This document shows, in pieces, positions 1-8,327 of a stretch of 56,453 nt of DNA. The notes beneath the pieces were generated by a model. It made no database searches, was not told where the DNA came from, and saw nothing but the letters and a program-made list of their open reading frames with translations. The DNA is from Vibrio sp. 10N.261.55.A7 (GTDB taxonomy: Bacteria > Pseudomonadota > Gammaproteobacteria > Enterobacterales > Vibrionaceae). Within the stretch, counting starts at the first letter, position 1. Each line of letters begins with the position of its first letter. The position numbers and the translations under genes were made by a program. Location of the stretch: the NCBI RefSeq assembly GCF_002877365.1, contig NZ_MCWZ01000235.1, forward strand, positions 2,129 to 58,581. Reading direction: 5' to 3'.

Positions 1-1926
1 CCATTAATGGTTTGGGGAATGTTCGGTGGGAATATGATGATTCGACACACTGGTGACCAATATGCTTGGGGGGTAATCGGCTTTTTGTGTCTGCTGTTAA
101 TGTCAACTTCAGGACGCTTTTTTTACATTAACGCGTACCAAGCTTTTACCCATCGCCGCGCAACAATGGACAGCCTAGTCTCTTTAGGTACTGGCGCCGC
201 TTGGATTTATTCCATGTTGATGGTTTTACTGCCCAGCGCATTCCCTGAAAGTGCACGCCATGTCTATTTTGAAGCCACGGCGATGATTTTGGGCCTCATC
301 TCACTCGGTCACTACATTGAAGCCAAAGCCAAGGCCAAAACAACGCAATCGCTACAAGCCTTGATTAATCTGCAACCACAATCGGCCACGATCATTACTG
401 AATCAGGTGACCAAGAAACCAAGCTCAGTTTAGTTGAAAAAGGGATGAAGCTAAGGATTCGACCAGGAGAAAAAATTCCCGTCGATGGAATCGTCATAAC
501 TGGCCATTCATTTGTGGATGAGTCAATGCTCACTGGCGAACCTATCCCTGTAGCAAAAGAGCCGAATAACGAACTGTCCGCAGGAACACTCAATCAAGAT
601 GGTAGCCTAACGATGGAAGCCACCGGGGTTGGTCAGCAAACCATGTTAGCGCGAATCATTCAGATGGTTCGTCGAGCTCAAAGCAGTAAACCAGAGATCG
701 CCAAAATGGTGGATCACGTGGCTTCAATCTTCGTCCCTATTGTTATAGCCATTGCATTGCTCGCTACCACGATTTGGTACTTTGTCGGGCCTGAACCCAA
801 ACTAAGCTATATGCTGATCGTGGCAACCACGGTACTCATTATTGCTTGTCCGTGTGCGCTTGGCTTAGCCACCCCTCTTTCCATTACCGTCGGCGTCGGT
901 AAAGCTGCCGAAATGGGTATTCTTATTAAAGATGCGGATGCACTCCAAACCGCGAGTAACATTACGACTGTCGTATTTGATAAAACAGGCACGCTCACTC
1001 AAGGCAAACCTCAGGTTCAGCACGTGTTTTCCTTTGGAATAGAGGAAGAAAAGCTCCTTCAATACGCTTACAGTGCAGAACTGCATTCAGAGCACCCACT
1101 GGCCAAATCAATTTGTTTGTTTGCTCAAGAAAAGAGCATCATTGCACTGCAAACCGATGGTTTTATAAACCTAAAAGGGAAAGGCGTTGAACTTCAATGT
1201 GATGGACACACACTCATGGTCTCATCTCTCGCTCATCTTAAATTTCTAGACATAGCAAAACATAACGCAAATAGCGCTATAGAACAGTGTCATCAAAACG
1301 CTTGGACACCGATTGCAATAACGTTAGATAACACATTGATTGGTATCATTGCCCTTTCCGACACCATCAAGCCAAGCGCAAAATCGGCCATTGCCGAACT
1401 TAAAAGACGAGATATCACTACCGTGATGCTCACCGGTGATAATGAATCCGTGGCTCACGCTATCGCCGAAGAACTGGATATAGATAAGGTCATTGCTCAA
1501 GTCCTCCCCGATGAGAAAGCTCAGCACATCATCGAACTTCAAAAAAATGGCGCTACCGTTGCCATGGTTGGCGACGGTGTCAATGACGCACCGGCTTTAG
1601 CTCAAGCTGAGCTTGGGATTGCCATGGGCAGTGGCAGTGATGTGGCCATCGAAAGTGCCCAAATGACATTATTGAATTCGTCCCCGTTAGCGGTAATCAA
1701 TGCCATCGATTTATCCAAAGCAACGGTGACCAACATCAAACAAAACCTATTTGGAGCATTTATCTATAATTCTCTCGGAATTCCAATTGCGGCGGGAGTC
1801 TTATTCCCCGTTTTTGGCTTTCTATTAAGTCCAGTTGTTGCCGGCGCAGCTATGGCGCTGTCTTCTATCACAGTTGTTAGCAATGCAAATCGCTTACGAC
1901 TTTTTAAATCCAAACTCAACCAGTAG
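1..1926 (+). CDS. copA: Copper-exporting P1B-type ATPase CopA (5' end cut by window)
   Basis: This inner-membrane pump uses ATP to export Cu(I) from the cytoplasm. The frame is open to the window edge, so the N-terminal metal-binding domains and the first membrane helix lie outside; the ATG at 7 is only the first methionine in view. Counting from it, the actuator TGE is at 176-178, the membrane copper-site CPC at 281-283, the phosphorylated aspartate of DKTGT at 325, the P1B-type HP pair at 363-364 and the GDGVND hinge at 522-527. The CPC motif with SEHP is typical of Cu(I) pumps. The stop is 8 bp before copG, so the two probably form an operon. Confidence 0.95.
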   Translation, partial: PLMVWGMFGGNMMIRHTGDQYAWGVIGFLCLLLMSTSGRFFYINAYQAFTHRRATMDSLVSLGTGAAWIYSMLMVLLPSAFPESARHVYFEATAMILGLISLGHYIEAKAKAKTTQSLQALINLQPQSATIITESGDQETKLSLVEKGMKLRIRPGEKIPVDGIVITGHSFVDESMLTGEPIPVAKEPNNELSAGTLNQDGSLTMEATGVGQQTMLARIIQMVRRAQSSKPEIAKMVDHVASIFVPIVIAIALLATTIWYFVGPEPKLSYMLIVATTVLIIACPCALGLATPLSITVGVGKAAEMGILIKDADALQTASNITTVVFDKTGTLTQGKPQVQHVFSFGIEEEKLLQYAYSAELHSEHPLAKSICLFAQEKSIIALQTDGFINLKGKGVELQCDGHTLMVSSLAHLKFLDIAKHNANSAIEQCHQNAWTPIAITLDNTLIGIIALSDTIKPSAKSAIAELKRRDITTVMLTGDNESVAHAIAEELDIDKVIAQVLPDEKAQHIIELQKNGATVAMVGDGVNDAPALAQAELGIAMGSGSDVAIESAQMTLLNSSPLAVINAIDLSKATVTNIKQNLFGAFIYNSLGIPIAAGVLFPVFGFLLSPVVAGAAMALSSITVVSNANRLRLFKSKLNQ

Positions 1927-1934
1927 AGGTCATC

Positions 1935-2375
1935 ATGAAACTAAACACTCTGGCTATTGTTCTAGCCTCAAGCTTCTCTGCAAATGTACTTGCAGCAGAT
2001 GTCATAAACCATAAGTCCCCTTATTGTGGATGCTGTGGAGATTGGACAAAACACATGATTGAAGCAGGCTATACCGTTAAAGAAGAACTCCATAAGAATA
2101 TGAATCCAATAAAGGAAAGGTTTGGTATTACGCCTGAACTCGCATCTTGCCATACGGCCGAAATAGACGGGTACGTTTTTGAAGGACATATTCCTGCGGA
2201 GGACATTACCGCGTTTTTAGAAAACCCACCTAAAAATGCCAAAGGGCTTGCAGTACCAGGAATGCCACTGGGCTCACCAGGAATGGTGTACGGAGAGGAA
2301 CGCGATGAATACTCGGTCTATGCGTTCAATGAGAAAGGGCAGGTCTTCGAATACCGTCACTACGAAGGAAAGTAA
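1935..2375 (+). CDS. copG: Periplasmic copper-resistance protein CopG (DUF411)
   Basis: This 146-residue DUF411 protein has a cleavable signal peptide (about residues 1-20 or 21) and a Cys-rich motif CGCCGDW with cysteines at 31, 33 and 34, followed by a second conserved Cys in SCHTAE and a Met-containing segment MPLGSPGM. Family members called CopG bind copper through these cysteines in the periplasm and support copper tolerance. The gene follows copA by 8 bp and has an AGAGG ribosome binding site. CopA would export Cu(I) to the periplasm where CopG handles it. The exact chemistry (storage or redox) cannot be read from sequence. Confidence 0.88.
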   Translation: MKLNTLAIVLASSFSANVLAADVINHKSPYCGCCGDWTKHMIEAGYTVKEELHKNMNPIKERFGITPELASCHTAEIDGYVFEGHIPAEDITAFLENPPKNAKGLAVPGMPLGSPGMVYGEERDEYSVYAFNEKGQVFEYRHYEGK

Positions 2376-2406
2376 CCAACGGATATCATAGACAGAAAAG
2401 CAGATT

Positions 2407-2440
2407 AAAAAAAGAGCCTAGCACATTGCTAGGCTCTCTT
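2407..2440 (-). terminator. Intrinsic terminator of the KdgM-like gene
   Basis: An 11-bp perfect stem (2413-2423 with 2427-2437) closes a 3-nt loop. On the minus strand it is followed by a run of T. It lies between the convergent copG and porin genes; the plus-strand tail (CTTGTTT) is weaker, so it may also act on copA-copG. Confidence 0.85.
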
Positions 2441-2479
2441 GTTTGAACTTTAGTTTGGACAAACTAAACTCAGGCTTGA

Positions 2480-3166
2480 TTAGAAGCCGTAAGAAGCACC
2501 GAATACGAATGCTGTGTTTTCTTTCTTATCTGAACCATCTTCGTTCTTAGCACCGTGACCTTGGCTACGTAGCTCGAAGTATGGTTGAACGCCAGTGCGA
2601 GTCCATGTAGCGCGGAACTCGTGATCCATCGTGTTATCGCTGTTATCAACAGATACGTATACGTTGTTGTACGCTAGCGCTACTGGAGCGTCTTCTAGTG
2701 TGTAACCGATACGGTTGTCAAAACGAAGTTGATCGTTGTCGCTGTCTTTGATGTTGTGGTAACGAGTACGATTGCTGATTGCAATACCGTTATCGAAGTT
2801 GTAGCCAATCTTAACTAAAGGACGGTTTTGAACAGTTTCACCGTTGTTCAGTAGGTGGTGGTAACCAACAGCAACCCAAAGATTATCATTGAATGAATAG
2901 CTTTGCTCTACACCCAAAGTAATGTAAGGCGTTGTACCAGCACCTTCGTTAAACTCACCTTCGTAGCTGCCTAGAGAGATACCATCAAACTCAGTCAGTA
3001 GCGTTGTACCTGTTTCGAAAGTGTGGCCAGCTTCTAGAGTCGACGTCGCATTAGGGTTTTTGTTTTCGCTGTGGAATTGCACATTACCTGTAACGTAAGA
3101 AGAACCAGCGAATGCGCTTGAAGCGAAAGCAAGAGAAAGTGCGCTTAGAGCGATAATTTTTTTCAT
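2480..3166 (-). CDS. KdgM-family outer-membrane porin (oligogalacturonate-type)
   Basis: The 228-residue product has a textbook signal peptide (residues 1-20, ending SSAFA) and a mature part of about 208 residues made of alternating amphipathic strands. It ends in Phe (GASYGF), the usual signal for outer-membrane barrel assembly by BamA, which is also encoded here. Length and repeated aromatic patches resemble the KdgM/NanC group of 12-stranded channels for acidic oligosaccharides. The substrate is not known: pectin fragments, alginate or sialic acids are all possible, and no uronate catabolic genes are nearby. The start has an AAGG ribosome binding site, and three CRP-like sequences lie 140-290 bp upstream. 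Confidence 0.75.
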   Translation of the reverse strand: MKKIIALSALSLAFASSAFAGSSYVTGNVQFHSENKNPNATSTLEAGHTFETGTTLLTEFDGISLGSYEGEFNEGAGTTPYITLGVEQSYSFNDNLWVAVGYHHLLNNGETVQNRPLVKIGYNFDNGIAISNRTRYHNIKDSDNDQLRFDNRIGYTLEDAPVALAYNNVYVSVDNSDNTMDHEFRATWTRTGVQPYFELRSQGHGAKNEDGSDKKENTAFVFGASYGF

Positions 3167-3670
3167 GTTTAACTGCCTTAATATTTTGTACGACTATCTC
3201 GGTATTTCACTTACCACTAGCCGTAATTATTTGGATGCCTTCCTAGCTTGGGGTGGATAATTGCAATATTTAATTCGGAAGTAAAAATAAACACATCAAC
3301 ACAGTGATCTTGATCACCTTCTTAATACGCAGAAATAATTAATATCAGAGAATCAACGAGTTAACGGAGCAGCAATACAACAAGGAAAAACACAAAGTGA
3401 TTTAGATCGACTTAAAGGTAATTCAAAGACCACAAAACAAGGTCTAAATCACACCGCTTTTAGCTTATTTTTGTTTAATAATAATAATTGAGGGTAGGCA
3501 TTGGATCTTAATCACACATTTACTCGATCAATGCATGGGTCTGAATCGTGGTTTCAGTTGACTTTGTCGCACAAGCCAGTTAACACGGCCCTCGTTTTGC
3601 TGCATTGCTTGGCATCCAGTTCGAGCACCGCTATTCTTTAGAGCTCCTCTATCTCTGACTCGGTATAATC
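3167..3670. other. Long divergent intergenic region
   Basis: This 504-bp region separates the minus-strand porin from the plus-strand TraB/GumN gene. It holds one strong and two weaker CRP-like sequences (separate entry). From about 3530 to 3650 the composition changes to a more GC-rich stretch containing only a 37-codon open frame (ATG at 3531) without a ribosome binding site. I see no RNA gene and no clear terminator. Confidence 0.6.
3302..3455. promoter_or_regulatory. Cluster of CRP-like sites upstream of the KdgM-like porin
   Basis: GTGATCTTGATCAC at 3304-3317 is a perfect inverted repeat matching the CRP consensus core GTGA-N6-TCAC. GTGATTTAGATCGA at 3397-3410 has the left half intact and a damaged right half. 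TCTAAATCACA at 3443-3453 has the right half only. Sugar-porin genes of the KdgM family are commonly activated by CRP. That these sites control this gene rather than the divergent one is inference. Confidence 0.6.
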
Positions 3671-4537
3671 ATGCGATTTCTTCAATTTCTTTTTCTCTTC
3701 ATCATCTATAGTCCGTTAGCCCTGAGCGAACCGTTACATTGGCTAGCAACAAAGGGAGATAAACAGTTGATGATTTTAGGGTCTGTCCATGTGGGGAATG
3801 AAAACATGTACCCACTTCCTAAGCGCATAACTGACTTTTTAGAAAGCAGTGACGGGCTTATTCTTGAAGCGGATACGCGAAAAACGCACGATATCCAATA
3901 CCCTCAGTCAGATTATTCCGTCCAGGATGTTCTCAATGACATTCAACTCAACCAACTTCGGAATATAGAAAAAGAGCTGAATATCAGCCTAGCGACCTTA
4001 GACGCCCTTCCACCCTGGACGGCGGCTTTGGCAATTCAGGTTGGAAAGCTAGACCAACTGGGTTATCAAGCGAGCCAAGGCGTTGACCATATACTGTTGT
4101 ACGACGCGTACTTTAAAGAAATAGACATTATTCCGTTGGAAACGATGCAATTTCAGATCGACTTAATTGCCAATTTACCCAACGATGGAGAAGACTTATT
4201 ACTCGCTGCGATAAAGGAATACCATCAAACAGAAAAGATGACATCTTGCTTAACTGAAAGCTGGATTGCTGGTGATATAGACAAGCTCAATGAGTTTGCT
4301 GAAGCGAGTGAATTCTCAGAAGACTTTTCAAAACTCTTCATCACCGACCGAAATAGTGACTGGGCGACGAAACTCAATAGTCAAGAATTTCTAACCGACA
4401 CATCCGGACAATACTTAGTCGTGGTGGGCACATTGCACCTTGTAGGCAACAACAGCCTTATAGATGAACTAAAAGATCAAGGGTTTTCAGTTGAGAAGCT
4501 TTCCAAAAGTCGTTCCGTAAACTGTGACTTTTACTAA
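3671..4537 (+). CDS. TraB/GumN family protein, secreted or periplasmic
   Basis: The 288-residue protein has an N-terminal signal peptide (about 1-19, ending LALS) and the two family motifs: GSVHVG at 37-42 and GTLHLVG at 253-259. The GxxH histidines (40, 256) are the presumed metal-binding or catalytic residues in the TraB/TIKI fold, which in animals is a membrane-linked metalloprotease. Bacterial members are mostly uncharacterised, so no substrate can be given. There is no obvious Shine-Dalgarno sequence, and a TATAAT at 3664-3669 abuts the ATG; the signal peptide supports this start anyway. The gene stands alone, convergent with chb. Confidence 0.8.
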   Translation: MRFLQFLFLFIIYSPLALSEPLHWLATKGDKQLMILGSVHVGNENMYPLPKRITDFLESSDGLILEADTRKTHDIQYPQSDYSVQDVLNDIQLNQLRNIEKELNISLATLDALPPWTAALAIQVGKLDQLGYQASQGVDHILLYDAYFKEIDIIPLETMQFQIDLIANLPNDGEDLLLAAIKEYHQTEKMTSCLTESWIAGDIDKLNEFAEASEFSEDFSKLFITDRNSDWATKLNSQEFLTDTSGQYLVVVGTLHLVGNNSLIDELKDQGFSVEKLSKSRSVNCDFY

Positions 4538-4635
4538 CATCGGTTTCATCTAATTTCGACGTTTACTCATATCTACTTCAACTAGCGTCAACTTCACACT
4601 TACACAGACGATAAAGCCAACCCGCGGCAGAAGAA

Positions 4636-4665
4636 ATAAAGCCTCCCAACTTCGGGAGGCTTTAT
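4636..4665. terminator. Bidirectional terminator between the TraB-like gene and chb
   Basis: A 12-bp perfect inverted repeat (4636-4647 with 4654-4665, core GCCTCCC/GGGAGGC) has a 6-nt loop. A-rich and T-rich flanks allow it to end transcription from both convergent genes. Confidence 0.85.
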
Positions 4666-4685
4666 CGTTAAACGCTCATATACGT

Positions 4686-7337
4686 TTATTGCACACTGGT
4701 CACTCGGCTAGAGCGCTCACCCGATGCGGATACCGAACGAATAAACACTGTGCCTTCAACACTCGGACGTTTCTCATCTGAGTAGGTCATCCAGTTTTCC
4801 TCATCGAATGAGTATTCCAACGCCACGCCAGGGAATGACGAGTTCATTGCAAGCTCGCCATCGGTCACCAAACCACCAGGCACCGGTAAGCGATAATCAA
4901 TCCCGGATTTTTCAAGCTTAGCCAGCTCTCTCTGACCGAGTAGGTTCGCAAAACGTGTCCAATCGTCGTGAAGATTTGCTTGATCCACAAGCTGAGTGTT
5001 TTGCGAATATTCTACGCCAACTTTATAGTCATTTTCCCACTCAGCTCGGTGCCATGCACGCTCAGCGGCGGCAAGCACTCGAGGAAAGACCATGTATTCG
5101 TATTGTTCATCTGTTCGAACTGTTTCAGACCAAAGCTGAGCAGATAACCCATAGAATGGTTTGGCTTCAACTTCGCCTTTACCAGTGAAGCCATTGCCAT
5201 CACGATCTAACGATGTTTCAGCGTTTTGCGGCATATTCTCAGGTGCAAAAGCAAACATCTTACGCGTATCCGTTGCGCGGGTTGCCCAGTAGTACCCTCG
5301 CTCTTTGGCATCGACTTCATATGGGAAGTCCATGTAGAGGTAATCAGGGTTAGAGACAATAACGTCATACCCTTTCAAGGCTTCCTCGTACACGGAAGCG
5401 CTTCCTCCCCAATACAGTGGATCCCAGAAATTGACACGGGTATTCTCAGTCGCAAATACATCGGCACCCTCGCTGTATTTCAATCCGTCTTGCCACGCTT
5501 GGAAATTTGGAATGCCTTTCTCCGCGACAATTTTTGACACTTCTTCAGCAAAATGGCTCGGTAAGTGACCAAAGTCGCTAACGACGCCTTCAGCAATCAA
5601 ATTCTGACACTGAGGGGATTTCGCAAATGGTTTGTCTTGTTGACTAAGATCGATATTACCTTTCCAGTCGATTTTTTCTTCCACATTGATGTCTTGGAAG
5701 CCTGCGCCTAACTTGATGTTCTTTGCTTCGTCACCACCAAAGTGCCAGGTGCTGAGTGGCGTACCAACTTCCGCATGCATGGCAGCGACTTCACTGATCA
5801 CTTTATCAACAAAGCGCGTTGACGAATCTAAGCAAGGGTTAATGAAGCTTTTCTTGTCGTAAAACTGCACCGTTGTGACGTTTGACGTATCTTGCGGGTC
5901 CATCAATCGATATTCGTTCGCCGCTTGCTCGTTACCTTCGCTCATGAAACGTTCATAACGCGCTTCCATTGAGACTACGGCAGCTCTTGCGTGAGCCGGC
6001 ATATCTAGCTCTGGAATGACTTCAATGTTACGCGCTTTTGCGTATTTTAAGATGTCGATATAGTCAGTACGTGTAAAGTGACCCGATCCAAAGTTGTCCG
6101 ATGTCGGTCCTGAACCTAGCTGAGGCAACAGGCACGTTTTTTCATCTAAGTCGAAACAACGTTTCGCGCCAATGTCCGTGAGTTCTGGTAAACCAGGGAT
6201 TTCAAGTCTCCATCCTTCGTCATCCGTTAGGTGAAGGTGAAGCTTATTCATTTTGTACGCCGCCATTTGGTCAAGCGTGGCAAAAATCGCTTCCTTTGTA
6301 TGGAAATTACGCGCAACGTCAACCATGATTCCACGGTAATCAAAACGCGGGGCATCTTGGATGATTAACTTAGGAAGCGTTTGGATATTCTGGCTATCGA
6401 TGAGACCAAAGACGGACTGAATCGCGTGGAACGAGCCAGCTTTATCAAACGCTTTGATCGACACACCTGAGTCATTGATCTCTAACTCATACGCACCCTT
6501 TACCGCAAGCTCTGTCGGAAAGTGCTCTGGTACTACCGTCACATCAACAGGTAACTCACCACTCACATTTAAACCCAACACTTCGGCGCGTGTTTTCAGG
6601 GCATCATATTGGTCTGCTTCGAAGCTGCTTTCTGGCAAAGCAATACCATTTGAAATATTGACTTCGCCACCTGTCGCCTCTACATGAAGTGGAGAAGGCA
6701 ATAGTGTTGTTGATACATCTTGAGCAGCAACGTCAGCATTTTTTTCAAAACGAGAAATGGCAGTGGCAATAACATTGTTGTCTGTTGGCGTACGTTTAAC
6801 ATTCTCGCCTTCAAGACCTGTAACGAATGAAGCGACGTCTTCAGTATTCAGCGATGCAATCAATTTTGGCTCACTGTTAGGCGCAGTGACAAAAGCTCCT
6901 GGCATAAAGTCCGTTTCAAATAGCTGCCAGAACTCACCAATCATTGGAATGACCACTTCTTCGTCTGCCGCGAAGCCTTGGAATTTTTCAGTTGGCTCAA
7001 GCTTGTGTAAATCGCCCGTCACTCGAGTCACTTTGAATTGCTCGTTGTCTACATCAAGTACAAGTCGGATACTGTGGAAATAAATCGCCCAATCTTTTGA
7101 ATCGATTGCTTTTCCATCATTGTGAAGGGTCATGTTGACTTTATTACATGAAGCAAACTCCGCTCCTAAGTCCTGACAGGCTAACCCATCCACCGCACCG
7201 TGGTTCGTTAATACGTGATATTGAATATCAAGATTATTCGCAAGCGAATCAACGACCTTCTGCTCTGACGTTTGAAAAGAAGAACAACCTGATAAGGTCG
7301 CTAGTACTGACGCTGCAATAATAGAATGTTTTAACAT
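4686..7337 (-). CDS. chb: Beta-N-acetylhexosaminidase (chitobiase), GH20 outer-membrane lipoprotein
   Basis: The enzyme splits chitobiose and other short GlcNAc oligomers to GlcNAc, a late step of chitin use. Starting at the ATG at 7337 the product is 883 residues, the length of V. harveyi chitobiase; this start has an AGGG ribosome binding site, whereas the frame-extending codon at 7361 is a TTG without one. The lipobox LSGC places the lipidated Cys at 18. Domains in order are an N-terminal carbohydrate-binding-like domain, a GH20b domain, the catalytic barrel with the Asp-Glu pair in GGDEAKN (D536, E537), and a C-terminal Ig-like domain. A CRP-like palindrome lies about 220 bp upstream. Confidence 0.95.
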   Translation of the reverse strand: MLKHSIIAASVLATLSGCSSFQTSEQKVVDSLANNLDIQYHVLTNHGAVDGLACQDLGAEFASCNKVNMTLHNDGKAIDSKDWAIYFHSIRLVLDVDNEQFKVTRVTGDLHKLEPTEKFQGFAADEEVVIPMIGEFWQLFETDFMPGAFVTAPNSEPKLIASLNTEDVASFVTGLEGENVKRTPTDNNVIATAISRFEKNADVAAQDVSTTLLPSPLHVEATGGEVNISNGIALPESSFEADQYDALKTRAEVLGLNVSGELPVDVTVVPEHFPTELAVKGAYELEINDSGVSIKAFDKAGSFHAIQSVFGLIDSQNIQTLPKLIIQDAPRFDYRGIMVDVARNFHTKEAIFATLDQMAAYKMNKLHLHLTDDEGWRLEIPGLPELTDIGAKRCFDLDEKTCLLPQLGSGPTSDNFGSGHFTRTDYIDILKYAKARNIEVIPELDMPAHARAAVVSMEARYERFMSEGNEQAANEYRLMDPQDTSNVTTVQFYDKKSFINPCLDSSTRFVDKVISEVAAMHAEVGTPLSTWHFGGDEAKNIKLGAGFQDINVEEKIDWKGNIDLSQQDKPFAKSPQCQNLIAEGVVSDFGHLPSHFAEEVSKIVAEKGIPNFQAWQDGLKYSEGADVFATENTRVNFWDPLYWGGSASVYEEALKGYDVIVSNPDYLYMDFPYEVDAKERGYYWATRATDTRKMFAFAPENMPQNAETSLDRDGNGFTGKGEVEAKPFYGLSAQLWSETVRTDEQYEYMVFPRVLAAAERAWHRAEWENDYKVGVEYSQNTQLVDQANLHDDWTRFANLLGQRELAKLEKSGIDYRLPVPGGLVTDGELAMNSSFPGVALEYSFDEENWMTYSDEKRPSVEGTVFIRSVSASGERSSRVTSVQ

Positions 7338-7554
7338 CTTACTTACCCTAAAGTGGATCAAACATGGGAAATCAAATCGCTTTCCCTAAAAGTTACCGTC
7401 AAATTATCAGAACTTATTTCTAGCCGTAAAATAAATAAATCACCAAAATGATCCACTTCACAATTCATTTGATTTTAGGGAAATAAAAACAATAAAAATC
7501 AACACCATAACTTCACCGTCAAATTCAACAATTTACTATTGACGTTTTTTTCCG

Positions 7555-7568
7555 GTGATATTTATCAC
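7555..7568. promoter_or_regulatory. CRP-like palindrome upstream of chb
   Basis: GTGATATTTATCAC is a perfect 14-bp inverted repeat with the GTGA-N6-TCAC spacing of CRP sites, followed by ACA as in the consensus. It lies 218 bp upstream of the chb start codon. Chitin-use genes in Vibrio are generally under carbon-source control, so CRP regulation is plausible. The chb promoter itself could not be fixed. Confidence 0.55.
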
Positions 7569-7680
7569 AGAAAAACACCCACTCTGAACATTAGGATTTG
7601 TCCAAGATCACAGTAAAAAAATATCGAAAACGATACTGAATCATAACCCAAACAATAATTGGGAGATTGGTCACTAAAAT

Positions 7681-7746
7681 GTGCTCGTTAAATAACGTTA
7701 ATCCGGTGGTTTTTAACGTTTTTGCAGCGCTGTATTTAACAAGCAC
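7681..7746. repeat. Nested inverted repeat of unknown role
   Basis: Outer arms of 14 bp (7681-7694 and 7733-7746) match at 13 positions. Inside them AACGTTAA (7694-7701) pairs with TTAACGTT (7713-7720), and the right side carries a perfect 8-bp palindrome CAGCGCTG (7725-7732). No T-run follows on either side, so it does not look like an intrinsic terminator. No flanking gene explains it. Confidence 0.6.
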
Positions 7747-7957
7747 TCATTGGAGAGTTCTGCCCACAAATGGGCGGCAAGGGTGATGAATAAGAGAAGT
7801 CGGTTACTAAAAATGAACTTGTGTGGAATATAGAGACAAAGCCAAGCAGTTCGTTAGACATTTGCAGAGGTTTAAACCACCTTATAGATTGGCTTCATAT
7901 TAAGCCGATTCTATTTTCGATCTCGCATGCCCTTAATATTGGAAACGCCGAAAACGC

Positions 7958-7988
7958 AAAAGGCCGTAGCATTTCTGCTACGGCCTTT
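7958..7988 (-). terminator. Terminator of tRNA-Pro
   Basis: A strong hairpin (GCCGTAGCA at 7963-7971 with TGCTACGGC at 7976-7984, extended by flanking A/T pairs) lies 7-37 bp downstream of the tRNA 3' end and is followed on the minus strand by TTTTGCGTTTT. Confidence 0.85.
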
Positions 7989-7994
7989 CTAATG

Positions 7995-8071
<77 letters not shown>

Positions 8072-8107
8072 AGATGTTAATCAGCTATTCGCTGTCAACG
8101 GATGCGT

Positions 8108-8135
8108 ATATTACTCATTATCTAGGTTAACGCAA
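8108..8135 (-). promoter_or_regulatory. Putative promoter of tRNA-Pro
   Basis: On the minus strand TTGCGT (8135-8130) and TAATAT (8113-8108) are spaced by 16 bp. This would place the start about 30 nt before the mature tRNA 5' end. The -35 match is only partial. Confidence 0.45.
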
Positions 8136-8253
8136 GCCATTTGACGCTTTATTTTCTAATTAAACAATCGTTCGATTAATAACTATTCAAATCGGTAATA
8201 ATGTGATGAAAAACACATCACTCCATTTAAAGTATTCATTGCCGTTATAGGTG

Positions 8254-8267
8254 TTGATCTAGATCAG
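8254..8267. promoter_or_regulatory. FNR- or CRP-like palindrome upstream of the DUF3149 gene
   Basis: TTGATCTAGATCAG matches the FNR consensus TTGAT-N4-ATCAA at nine of ten positions. It also contains the perfect palindrome TGATCTAGATCA found in the centre of CRP sites. It is centred about 67 bp upstream of the small-gene start codon. Which factor binds, if any, cannot be decided by eye. Confidence 0.5.
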
Positions 8268-8327
8268 TAACGAGCAATTAACCTCTGCGTAACATTGAAC
8301 CCATGTATCCACGCTAGGAAATTAATT

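Larger units (their letters stand above)
7338..7994. other. Long intergenic region between chb and tRNA-Pro
   Basis: This 657-bp region contains the chb upstream sequence (AT-rich, with a CRP-like palindrome at 7555-7568), an unexplained inverted repeat at 7681-7746, a short hairpin GCCCA/TGGGC at 7762-7775 and the tRNA terminator. The only open frames are very short, or run antisense through the tRNA gene. No protein gene can be supported. Confidence 0.6.

Noticed and set aside
7681..7746. Integron attC site
   Set aside because: The arms contain GTTAAAT and ATTTAAC, but in the opposite order to the RYYYAAC...GTTRRRY layout of attC, and no cassette gene or integrase is present.
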